Source: Cryomorphaceae bacterium (GTDB taxonomy: Bacteria > Bacteroidota > Bacteroidia > Flavobacteriales > Schleiferiaceae). Taken from it: a stretch of DNA of 24,134 nt. Positions within the stretch are counted from its first letter, which is position 1, and every line of letters begins with the position of its first letter. The stretch lies in contig JABMNC010000135.1 of NCBI GenBank assembly GCA_013205365.1, forward strand, positions 1 to 24,134. Direction: 5' to 3'. The notes beneath the pieces were generated by a model. It did no database searches. It worked only from the letters and a program-made list of their open reading frames with translations, and had not been told where the DNA came from. Made by a program: the position numbers and the translations under genes. Shown piece after piece: positions 6,783 through 15,143 of the stretch.

Positions 6783-8231
6783 ATGTTTACAGGACCATAC
6801 CTTGTTTTGGCGGTGCTTTTGGCCTACTTCGCGCTTTTGGTGCTGGTGGCCGAATGGGCCACGCGACGCGTCAAAACCGACAACCAGCAGTTTTTCACTG
6901 CCGGACGACAGAGTCCTTGGTGGCTTGTGAGTTTTGGCATGATCGGCGCCTCCCTCAGTGGAGTGACTTTTGTGTCGGTTCCGGGCTGGGTGGCTACCTC
7001 GTCGTTCAGCTACCTCCAAATGATTTTAGGCTACGTGGTTGGGTATGCGGTGGTGGCCTTTGTGCTGCTTCCCCTTTACTACCGCACCGCCACTACCACC
7101 ATTTATGGCTACCTCGACCAGCGTTTTGGGCTGACGGCCTACCGCACTGGTGCTTGGATTTTTTTAGTATCGCGCTGGGTCGGATCCTCGCTTCGTCTTT
7201 TTTTAGTTGCGGCGATTTTGCACGATTTAATCGGCAAGCCTTTAGGAATTCCTTTTGCCGTCAGCGTGGTTGGGTTACTCGGCCTCATTTGGCTATACAC
7301 GCACCGCGGTGGAATCCGCGCCGTTGTATTTACCGATACGCTTCAAACGGCTGCAATGCTTGGCGTTTTAATCGGTACTCTCGTCGTTTTGTTTGGCGAA
7401 CTGGGCGTTTCAGACCCTTGGACATGGCTCTGGGACCAGCCGGAGTCGCAGTGGTTTTTTCCGGATGCCTCCGACGGCCGCAACTTCTGGAAGCAGTTTC
7501 TAGGCGGAATTTTTATTACCATCACCATGACCGGCCTGGACCAAGACATGATGCAAAAAAACCTGACCTGCAGGAATTTAAAAGAAGCTCAGCTCAACAT
7601 GATGGTTTTTAGTGTGGTTCTAGTAGGGGTAAACCTGCTCTTTCTGGCTCTTGGAATAGTGCTCTACCGCTACGCTGCCTTATCGGGTATTGATGCGGTC
7701 GGCGACGGATTGTTTGCCGCGGTTGCCCTTGCTCCGGGAATGCCTGTTGCAGTGGGGCTTCTCTTTGTACTTGGTCTTGTGGCTGCCGCATATTCCAGTG
7801 CGGACTCTGCCCTCACGGCACTAACTACCTCGTTCTCGGTCGATATTTTAGGCGTAGAACGCATGGAGTCCGCGCGAGCAGAAAAACTAAGGCGTAGGGT
7901 TCACCTGGGCATGACCCTGGCGGTCGGACTTCTCATGATTGCCGTCAAGCCCTTTGCGGACCAGAGCATTATTAAAACCATTTTTACCGCTGCAGGCTAT
8001 ACCTATGGTCCTCTTCTCGGACTTTTTGTGCTAGGTCAACTGAGTTCGCTGCAGCCCGCCGGTTGGTGGATTCCCGTTGCCGCAATTCTTGGACCCGTTT
8101 TAACCTACTGCGCAAGCCTTGCTGCACCCCACTTTTTGGGATACACTTTTGGCTTTGAGCTCATTCTGCTCAACGGATTGCTGACTGCGGTGCTGCTCGC
8201 CGCAGGCCCCAAGAAGAGGTTTGGCTTATAG
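6783..8231 (+). CDS. Sodium:solute symporter (SSS family), first copy
   Basis: A 482-residue integral inner-membrane transporter of the SSS family (PutP/SGLT fold), with roughly a dozen hydrophobic helices along its whole length. Family marks include GASLSGVTFVSVPG in the early helices, GLDQDMMQKNLTC (~250), which I associate with Bacteroidota members, and the Na-site-like stretch YSSADSALTALTTSFSVDIL. It couples Na+ entry to uptake of a small solute that cannot be named from sequence. I start at the ATG at 6783 (MFTGPYLVLAVLLAYFALLV). An earlier frame-open start at 6612 would run across recR on the opposite strand and add non-hydrophobic residues. The 3' end overlaps the convergent subtilase stop by 6 bases. 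Confidence 0.93.
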   Translation: MFTGPYLVLAVLLAYFALLVLVAEWATRRVKTDNQQFFTAGRQSPWWLVSFGMIGASLSGVTFVSVPGWVATSSFSYLQMILGYVVGYAVVAFVLLPLYYRTATTTIYGYLDQRFGLTAYRTGAWIFLVSRWVGSSLRLFLVAAILHDLIGKPLGIPFAVSVVGLLGLIWLYTHRGGIRAVVFTDTLQTAAMLGVLIGTLVVLFGELGVSDPWTWLWDQPESQWFFPDASDGRNFWKQFLGGIFITITMTGLDQDMMQKNLTCRNLKEAQLNMMVFSVVLVGVNLLFLALGIVLYRYAALSGIDAVGDGLFAAVALAPGMPVAVGLLFVLGLVAAAYSSADSALTALTTSFSVDILGVERMESARAEKLRRRVHLGMTLAVGLLMIAVKPFADQSIIKTIFTAAGYTYGPLLGLFVLGQLSSLQPAGWWIPVAAILGPVLTYCASLAAPHFLGYTFGFELILLNGLLTAVLLAAGPKKRFGL

Positions 8232-11200
8232 CTTGACGATCTGGATTCGCTCCAATCGCTCGCCGCGGCGCAGTTCAAGGACGTAGCAGCCGGTTGCCAT
8301 AGCCCTCAGGTCAATCTGGTCCTGACTGGGCCAAGTTCCTGAGGTTATGATTCGGCCCGCTAAATCACTGATCGTGAAGTATTCTGGGCTAGGACCCTGG
8401 CTAAGGCTTATCATGCCGGTGCTCGGGTTGGGTGAAACCTCCCAGGCCAGGCTTGATTCACCTAATCCAATGGAACTAATCGCTGCGGTCGTTGTGAAAA
8501 CAACGTCGTTGCAGGGGCCGTCCATGCTGAGCTGTACCGGGTAGCTTCCGGCCGCTGCATAAAGGTGCCTCACAGCGGGTGTGTTTGTGCTTGTGCCGTC
8601 ACCAAAGTCCCAGAGGTAGCTCAGGGCCGACCCCTGACTTATGCTAGCTTGACCCCTAAATACGAAGGCGGTATCGGTTTGAAAAGACCAAGCTCCCACG
8701 AGGTCGGGTTCGGCGTTGAGCTGGATGGTGTCGCGATCTATGCCACCTGGCCCATTGAGCTGTAGGGTAATCGTCTTGCTACCCTGCGAGAAGAAGTAGA
8801 CGGCGTGGTTGCCGGGCCCAGTGGCCACGCTCGGTACTGCGCCGGGCCCGAAGGTCCATTGCGCCAGGGTATTGCCTGGATTCTGTGCAGCAAAATAAAC
8901 CGTATCGAGCAGGCAGACGTCGCTGGTGGCAGACGAGGTTATGGTCGCAGTGGGTGCCGTCGCCCCAAGGTCAAATACCTGAATATTGTCGATAAACAGG
9001 TTGTTGCCATAGCCATTGACCCCAACAAAGCGAAACTTGACGCTGGGTCCGGAGATGCTTGAGGGAAGAACTACGGTGTCACGCCGCCAGTGGCTCGCAA
9101 GGGAGGGAGTAAAGGTGGTTGTTTGTGCCGCCTTACTTGCCAGTGCTACTCCAAATTTCGCGTAGCCCGTGGGTAGCCAGGTGCTGCCGCAGTTCGTGCT
9201 GTATTCCACTCGAAGCCCGTCGACGTAGTTGGCGTCGTAGGGCGCATAGGCCACATCAAAGAGAAGGCGAGGGAGGGTTGTTCCAGTGAGGTCAATACTC
9301 GTAGTAATCAAGCCGTCTTCTTGGGGTGTTAAGGCGTAGTTGAAGAAGTTGATGGTCGCGGCATTGGTAGTGATTCCATTGCTTCCGATGCTGTTGGTCG
9401 ACACCCAGGTGATTCCTCCGTCTGGATTTTCGACGGTCCACCCAAGAGGAATAGAGGGTCCAAATGGTTCCGAAAAAGGCAGGGGCGCACCCGCAGTAAT
9501 TTGGATTGGGTTGGCGAGGGTTGCCGTGTCGGATCCAAAAACGTTGCCTGCAATGAGCTGAACATTAAAGGTACCCAGCGCGCTGAACGACAGCATCGGG
9601 TTGGCGCTTGTGGAGCTGGTTCCGCCAACATAGCTTACTCCGGTGCTTGGCGTAACAATCCAGTTCCAAGTCGTTGGGGTATTGCTCGATGCGTCAAAAA
9701 GGCCGACAGCTTGGTTGAGGCAAATTGATCCGGTTTGGGGCTGTATTGCGGCCTGCGGAGCCGACGTCACTTCGCTTATGCTAATGGCATCGATTGCGAT
9801 GTCGCTGGATTGGCCTGTTCCCGTTTGTCCTCTAAACCGCAAAACAATAGTTTGGCCGTTGAAGGTCATCAGTGAGGTCGAAACGTTGATCCAGCTGCTG
9901 CCCTTATTGCCGGATAGGGGAACAGCTACATCCAAGTGCCAGCGTCCACCAGAGAGTACGTCAACATGCAGGCTTCCTTGCGTGATGCCAAGCATATGCG
10001 CCGCAAAGCTCAGTTGAGGCATCGATGAATTCGCCAAGTTAATGCACGGGCTGTAGAGTACGGCTTCGGCGTTGAGGCAGTTGGTGGCCTCCAGGTAGAG
10101 GTATTTGTCGGTTGGTCCGCCAGCGTTGGCACCGCCCGTTGGTCCCGTGCCCGCAGTGGGGCTTGAGCCCGCGTGGACGCGCCAATCGTGCTGGTCTTCT
10201 GCGCCATTGGCAGCGTTCACCCATCCGTTGATTAAGGAACAAGAGGTGGTTCCACAATTGGACGTCGTCGGGCAGTTGGAGAAGGTGCTGAAGTCCTCGG
10301 TAAAGGGCAAAGATTGCACTGCTCCGGCGGCTACAACCTCAACGACCGAAACGAGGGTATCGTTGTAGCGGTTTTGATCGCCGACCATCTCGGTCCAAAT
10401 ACGCACCGATTTGGAACCCAGGCCAGCAAGGGAAACGGTTATGTTCAATGGAACGGTCGCAGACTGTGCGGAACTGAGCGACAGGTTGAGGGTGTCGCGC
10501 TGCACTGTGCCATTGGCAACTTGCACCGCTATGGGCACCGTTGTTATTGCGGTGGTTGAGGAGTTAAGAAGCCGAACGACTACCGGAACGGTGCCTAGAG
10601 GCTGGCAGTCGGGCATTCGGCCTAAGGGGTTGAGCACCTCGGTGAGGGCCACGTCGTTAGACACCAAGCAGCCCTGAATTCCGGCGGGTTTTTCAACGGC
10701 GACCGCTCGCTTACCTGCTCGGCCAGCAGGAGTTAGTGCGGCTACACTGATCCACTCTGAACTGTTTGGGTTGCTGCCGGTAAATACATAATTGGTAGAA
10801 GCTACAGTGTCCACGGCATCCATGTAGGCGGCCCCCAACCGATAGACCACGTAGCCTGCTGCACCAGCAACGGCTGTCCATGTTACTCTAAAGGAGTCTG
10901 GGCAGGTCCATTGGTGGTTGAGGTTGGTGGGTACTCCGATGCGGCTCATTACCGCATCGGTGCTGTCGCCTTGACTTCCTCGCGTGATGCGAAGCCACAT
11001 TTGGTCGTTTATGCCTGCCGGCACCAGCCATGTGGCTTGGTCCGCAGTTGCGATTGGGTTGGCAATTACCGACCAAGTTGTTCCATTGTCTTGCGAAAGG
11101 CTTATTTGGTAGGGGCTTCCGTTGGGCTCAGAGTCCCAGCGTATGGGAGTAGGCTGGCCTGGAACCAGCACTTCTCCGCCCACAGGGTAGGTCAATTCCA

Positions 11201-13085
11201 CGTCTTGGGCTACTAAAGTCCAGGTAACGTAGTATTCTTGGCTTCCGCCTTGGGCTACGGATCCGTTAATGACAAGGTCAAAGTCTCCGGCAACAGGATT
11301 GAGCACCTCAAATTGCTCTGCGGTATTAAGGCTGTCCACTGCCCGAACGGCGGGGCTGTTTAGGGTGGTAGCCAGGGGCAGCGGATTCAATACCCAGGGC
11401 AGCCAGCTTGTGGCGCCTTGATGCAGGACTCCATTCAAATTATTCACCAGGGCGCGGCCGGCATTCAAGGTTGCAGCGGGATCGGTCCAGTGCAGCATTA
11501 CCCGGAGGGCATGGGTTCCTGAGGGAATCGTGATACGCACCGTGTCGGTCTCACCTTGGCTAAGGCTGTCACGCATGAATTGGTTTTGCTCAATGGACTT
11601 AACCGCGCGCAGGGCATTAACGCGTCCGTAGCCGTGAATAAAGTCAGGTCCTGGTTGGCCGAGGTCGTCGGCGGTATTCATTAAAATGGCCTTCATCAAT
11701 CCGCCGTGCGGATCCTGCCCAGAATGCGTTTGTCGGTAAGCGTCGTAGAGCTGTGCCAAGACCCCTGCAACTCCGGGGCAAGACATGGAGGTACCCGTCT
11801 TAAGTCCATAGCTGTTGGGCGAAATGCAGGAGAAGACATTGGTGCCGAGTCCTGCGACGTCGGGCTTGATGCGTCCATCATGGGCCGGGCCGCGGCTGCT
11901 GGAACTGGCAATCACGTCGTTGCCTTGGAGGTTGGCTACAGCCACCACGTTTTTACCTTGTTTTTGACCTCCCGTAATGTTGCCCCATCCTGCCCCTGCG
12001 CCATATTGGCAGTTAGTTGTTCCCGCGTTTCCGGCAGAAAACACATGCATAAGATGGTAGTTCTGAATAATGTCCTGATCCATTTGCTGGGTCAAGGCAG
12101 TGTAGCCAGCGTTACACCCGTTGGAGTAGCTACTCGCTGTAATTCGGACGCCAAATGAGTTGTAGTGGGCGTCTACGCTGTTGATGTTGTCAGGGTAGTT
12201 GTAGTATACTAGGCTTGCTCCCGGAGCCTGCCCTTCGCCGTCAGGATTCAGATTGCCCGCGCCAAAAATGGTTCCGGCTACGTGGTCGCCGTGGTCACCC
12301 TGGCTTGGTCCGCTAAAATTTTGGGTCACGCGACCTTTAAAGTCAATGTGGGACTGAATGTCTCCGTCGTCACCATGGCCAACTACGACGCCCGTGCCCC
12401 GGTAATTGCGTCCGCCGGCATAAGGCACTCTTATGGCGTTGGACCGGTGGTTTTTGATGCCTGTGGAATTCTCTGTTTCGCCTGGCGCCTCCTTGGGTTG
12501 CAAGTACTGAACGTTAGAAAGAGCCGCCACCTCGCTAATTTGGTCGGGACGCAGCAGCATGCGGATGCCGTTGGGGCTTGTTTCGACTACCTGGCCGATT
12601 TTCGACAACAGCTTGATGGTGCGCTCCACCTCGCTTTTTGGAGCTGCGACTACGAGCAGTTCTACCTTGGAACCCATCCAGGCATAGTCCGGAATTTCGT
12701 TTTTAGAGAGTTGGCTGCTGAGTTTCATGCCTGGCAGCAGGGGAGAACTTCCAACCAGGGGCAGGCTTGAGCTGTAGTCCCAAGCTGCTTTGCCTTGGAC
12801 CGGCAAGGCCACTAGGTAGGAGTTGATGGGCAGGTAGCCAATAATTTCAGCGCCAAGAACTTCCCATTGAGACCATTCCGCAGGGCTCATAGGTCGGTTT
12901 AAGACCACGATACGCAGCAGGAAATTACTGCCTTGCTCTCCGCGTAGTAGGTCAGAACTCAATTGGGCTTCTGTGAAGTTATAGGTACCGGATTGAAGCA
13001 AAACTCGCGCTTGTTCGGCGGGAATATTCTGGGCGAATACTTTTGCCAGAAGGAGGAATGCTAGGGCGGATAGGCGTAATTTCAT
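8226..13085 (-). CDS. Secreted subtilisin-like (S8) protease with MAM/PKD repeats and T9SS sorting domain
   Basis: About 1,619 residues. Signal peptide at 1-~19 (MKLRLSALAFLLLAKVFAQ), then a propeptide-like region to ~225. The S8 domain (~228-495) has a full triad: D239 in GDDG, H265 in HGDHVAG and S433 in GTSMSCPGVAG, with oxyanion N353 in SAGNAG. Next come a P-domain-like sandwich (~500-625), an Ig/fibronectin-III section, a CARDB-like section, a MAM-like domain ending IAIDAISI, a PKD-like domain, a second MAM/jelly-roll ending LFIDNIQVFD and a PKD repeat with WDFGDGT. The last ~73 residues (WEVSPNPSTG to ERIQIVKL) are a T9SS type A sorting domain, so the enzyme is exported across the outer membrane and released or surface-attached. 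HGDHVAG has Asp where Thr is usual. An alternative TTG start at 13109 would spoil the signal peptide. Divergent from the deacetylase gene across 36 bases. Confidence 0.95.
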   Translation of the reverse strand: MKLRLSALAFLLLAKVFAQNIPAEQARVLLQSGTYNFTEAQLSSDLLRGEQGSNFLLRIVVLNRPMSPAEWSQWEVLGAEIIGYLPINSYLVALPVQGKAAWDYSSSLPLVGSSPLLPGMKLSSQLSKNEIPDYAWMGSKVELLVVAAPKSEVERTIKLLSKIGQVVETSPNGIRMLLRPDQISEVAALSNVQYLQPKEAPGETENSTGIKNHRSNAIRVPYAGGRNYRGTGVVVGHGDDGDIQSHIDFKGRVTQNFSGPSQGDHGDHVAGTIFGAGNLNPDGEGQAPGASLVYYNYPDNINSVDAHYNSFGVRITASSYSNGCNAGYTALTQQMDQDIIQNYHLMHVFSAGNAGTTNCQYGAGAGWGNITGGQKQGKNVVAVANLQGNDVIASSSSRGPAHDGRIKPDVAGLGTNVFSCISPNSYGLKTGTSMSCPGVAGVLAQLYDAYRQTHSGQDPHGGLMKAILMNTADDLGQPGPDFIHGYGRVNALRAVKSIEQNQFMRDSLSQGETDTVRITIPSGTHALRVMLHWTDPAATLNAGRALVNNLNGVLHQGATSWLPWVLNPLPLATTLNSPAVRAVDSLNTAEQFEVLNPVAGDFDLVINGSVAQGGSQEYYVTWTLVAQDVELTYPVGGEVLVPGQPTPIRWDSEPNGSPYQISLSQDNGTTWSVIANPIATADQATWLVPAGINDQMWLRITRGSQGDSTDAVMSRIGVPTNLNHQWTCPDSFRVTWTAVAGAAGYVVYRLGAAYMDAVDTVASTNYVFTGSNPNSSEWISVAALTPAGRAGKRAVAVEKPAGIQGCLVSNDVALTEVLNPLGRMPDCQPLGTVPVVVRLLNSSTTAITTVPIAVQVANGTVQRDTLNLSLSSAQSATVPLNITVSLAGLGSKSVRIWTEMVGDQNRYNDTLVSVVEVVAAGAVQSLPFTEDFSTFSNCPTTSNCGTTSCSLINGWVNAANGAEDQHDWRVHAGSSPTAGTGPTGGANAGGPTDKYLYLEATNCLNAEAVLYSPCINLANSSMPQLSFAAHMLGITQGSLHVDVLSGGRWHLDVAVPLSGNKGSSWINVSTSLMTFNGQTIVLRFRGQTGTGQSSDIAIDAISISEVTSAPQAAIQPQTGSICLNQAVGLFDASSNTPTTWNWIVTPSTGVSYVGGTSSTSANPMLSFSALGTFNVQLIAGNVFGSDTATLANPIQITAGAPLPFSEPFGPSIPLGWTVENPDGGITWVSTNSIGSNGITTNAATINFFNYALTPQEDGLITTSIDLTGTTLPRLLFDVAYAPYDANYVDGLRVEYSTNCGSTWLPTGYAKFGVALASKAAQTTTFTPSLASHWRRDTVVLPSSISGPSVKFRFVGVNGYGNNLFIDNIQVFDLGATAPTATITSSATSDVCLLDTVYFAAQNPGNTLAQWTFGPGAVPSVATGPGNHAVYFFSQGSKTITLQLNGPGGIDRDTIQLNAEPDLVGAWSFQTDTAFVFRGQASISQGSALSYLWDFGDGTSTNTPAVRHLYAAAGSYPVQLSMDGPCNDVVFTTTAAISSIGLGESSLAWEVSPNPSTGMISLSQGPSPEYFTISDLAGRIITSGTWPSQDQIDLRAMATGCYVLELRRGERLERIQIVKL

Positions 13086-13121
13086 CAAAATTTTACTTAG
13101 GGAATACAAAGTACAACAGGA

Positions 13122-15143
13122 ATGCAGAAGATTGGTTTAGTCTTATTCTTGGCAGCCTTCATGGCTACCGGAGCGCGAGCGCAGGAGGTGCAGCGCATAC
13201 TTTACCTCGCGGCGCATCCCGACGACGAGAATACCCGACTGATAGCCCATTGGTCGCGCGCAGAGGGCCGAGAGGTAGCTTATTTGAGCCTAACCAGGGG
13301 AGAGGGAGGCCAGAATTTGGTTGGCCCAGAACTGGGTCCTGCCTTGGGAGCACTGCGCGAGGCCGAACTGCGTGAGGCCCGCAAGATTGACGGCGCCAAG
13401 CAGTTTTTTACCTCGGCTCCCGATTTTGGCTACAGCAAGTCGGCCGAAGAGGCATTTGAGGTTTGGGATCGCGAGGCACTATTGGGAGAACTTTTTCGCT
13501 TGGCTGCGGAGTTTCGGCCCGACGTACTGGTAACGCGTTTTCCTCCTGATTCCAGAGCAGGTCACGGTCACCATACCGCTTCGGCCTTGCTTGCCATGGA
13601 CTTGTTTGCCAGGCTGCAGCGAGACCGTATGTGCAACGGAGATTGGGCACCCAAGGCCCTTTATTGGAATACCTCTTCTTGGTGGATTAAAGATGCGGAA
13701 GCCCTGCCCAAGTCCGACAGTTTAGTGACCCTGAGCGTCGGTGGCTACCATGAGGGTTTGCAAAAATCGGTGCTTCAAATTGGTACGGAGGCCCGGAGCA
13801 TGCACAAGTCGCAGGGATTTGGAAGTGAAAACGACCATGGCTTTCGCAGTGAGATCCTGCAGCTGCTTGCGGGTACGCCAGTCGATTGGACGGCGCCACC
13901 TGCCGCCGTTCGACCCTACCAGCCTTGGCGAGAGGTCCGTGCTAACAGACCTTGGTTCACCGACCGAGACAGTTTGCCCTTGGTCCGCACCGAGATTTTG
14001 GTCAACGAATCCACCAATCCTTTAGTTTGGGAAGGTCAAAGCCTAGCTAAGGGGGAGCGGCTTGAGCGCGAAGCCTCGGAATTGGAGCCTACCGAATACG
14101 TTTCCGGAGATCGGGTAAAGGGAGAATTGCGGCGGCCCTTGCTCCAAGCCGACCCCTTGAGTGTTTCAGTGAACCCATTAGGATTAATTGCCACAAAACC
14201 GTCGCGCTACACCCTTCAGGTAGCCTTCACTCGCTGGGCCTTGGCCAAGGATTTTGAAGTAGAGATTCGCATACCCAAGGGTTGGATCCTGCATAGTCCT
14301 AAGCGTTTAAAGTGGACTGCGCTCCCTGGGTCAGACCCCACAGCCTCTTTTGAGGTAGTTATAGAAGCCGGTCCGAATTCGGTCGATGGATTTCTGGAAT
14401 TTTGGTCCGCAGGCCAGGCGGTTCGGTCGGTAGTCAAGCTGCGGTACGACCACATTCCCCAGAGTGAAGTTTGGGTGGATGGATCGGTTCCTCTGCGATA
14501 TGTTCCGATGCAGCTTCCTGACGCGGAGGTTGGGGTTATAGAGGGGGCTGGCGACGACGCCGCCATGGCTCTCGAGCAGTTGGGATTTAGGGTTAAACGC
14601 CTGGATCCGCTCCAGATGGCTGCAAGCGATTTAGATGGTTTAATTGCGGTAGTTACGGGAGTCCGCGCCTACAATTCAACGCTGGGAATGGATCGGGCCA
14701 ATGCCCTTTTAGAGCCTTGGATTAGCAAGGGAGGTCGGCTAGTAATGCAGTACGCGACCGCGAGCAAGGACCGCACTTCCGCTCAAATGGGGCCAATTCC
14801 ATTTGAACTCGGACGCAAGCGCGTCACGTTGGAGGGCACCGCGCCTAGGATTCTTCAGCCCGAGCATCCCCTTTGGAATAGTCCCAATGTCCTCAATAGC
14901 AGCGATTTTGACGGATGGGTTCAGGAGCGCGGACTCTACTTTGCGGAGCGATGGCCGGCTGAATTTACTCCAATTATTTCTTGGTCAGACCCCGGCGAGC
15001 CACCGGCTGAAGGAGCGTTAATTACCGCGCAATACGGCCAAGGCAGCGTTACCTATTGTGCCCTGTCGCTGTTTCGCCAATGGCGTGAGGGAGTACCCGG
15101 GGCCTACCGAATTCTCGCCAATCTGGTCGCGCATGACCACTAA
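13122..15143 (+). CDS. Exported PIG-L (LmbE-like) family deacetylase with C-terminal extension
   Basis: 673 residues. A signal peptide (MQKIGLVLFLAAFMATGARAQ) targets it to the periplasm or beyond. Residues ~23-250 are a PIG-L/LmbE zinc deacetylase: AHPDDE at 31-36 gives the metal ligands H32 and D35 and the catalytic D34, and GHGHHTASA (147-155) gives the second histidine cluster. The middle section looks beta-rich. Residues ~480-620 (GVIEGAGDDAAMALEQLGF, then VTGVRAYN and GGRLVMQYAT) resemble a class I glutamine amidotransferase/ThuA-like fold without an obvious catalytic Cys. Family enzymes remove N-acetyl groups from amino-sugar conjugates; the substrate here is unknown. The stop lies inside the next gene (11-base overlap with a symporter), a pairing I recall as recurrent in Bacteroidota. 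AGGA just before the ATG is a rare Shine-Dalgarno-like match. Confidence 0.92.
   Translation: MQKIGLVLFLAAFMATGARAQEVQRILYLAAHPDDENTRLIAHWSRAEGREVAYLSLTRGEGGQNLVGPELGPALGALREAELREARKIDGAKQFFTSAPDFGYSKSAEEAFEVWDREALLGELFRLAAEFRPDVLVTRFPPDSRAGHGHHTASALLAMDLFARLQRDRMCNGDWAPKALYWNTSSWWIKDAEALPKSDSLVTLSVGGYHEGLQKSVLQIGTEARSMHKSQGFGSENDHGFRSEILQLLAGTPVDWTAPPAAVRPYQPWREVRANRPWFTDRDSLPLVRTEILVNESTNPLVWEGQSLAKGERLEREASELEPTEYVSGDRVKGELRRPLLQADPLSVSVNPLGLIATKPSRYTLQVAFTRWALAKDFEVEIRIPKGWILHSPKRLKWTALPGSDPTASFEVVIEAGPNSVDGFLEFWSAGQAVRSVVKLRYDHIPQSEVWVDGSVPLRYVPMQLPDAEVGVIEGAGDDAAMALEQLGFRVKRLDPLQMAASDLDGLIAVVTGVRAYNSTLGMDRANALLEPWISKGGRLVMQYATASKDRTSAQMGPIPFELGRKRVTLEGTAPRILQPEHPLWNSPNVLNSSDFDGWVQERGLYFAERWPAEFTPIISWSDPGEPPAEGALITAQYGQGSVTYCALSLFRQWREGVPGAYRILANLVAHDH

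Noticed and set aside
6378..7019. Minus-strand 213-codon frame over recR and the symporter 5' end
   Set aside because: It is out of frame with recR, low in hydrophobic structure, rich in Arg/Gly/His, and covers the divergent promoter region.
11706..12770. Plus-strand frames of 150 and 162 codons antisense to the subtilase catalytic domain
   Set aside because: They lie opposite the invariant S8 motifs, so their sequence is dictated by the protease; no support for a separate product.
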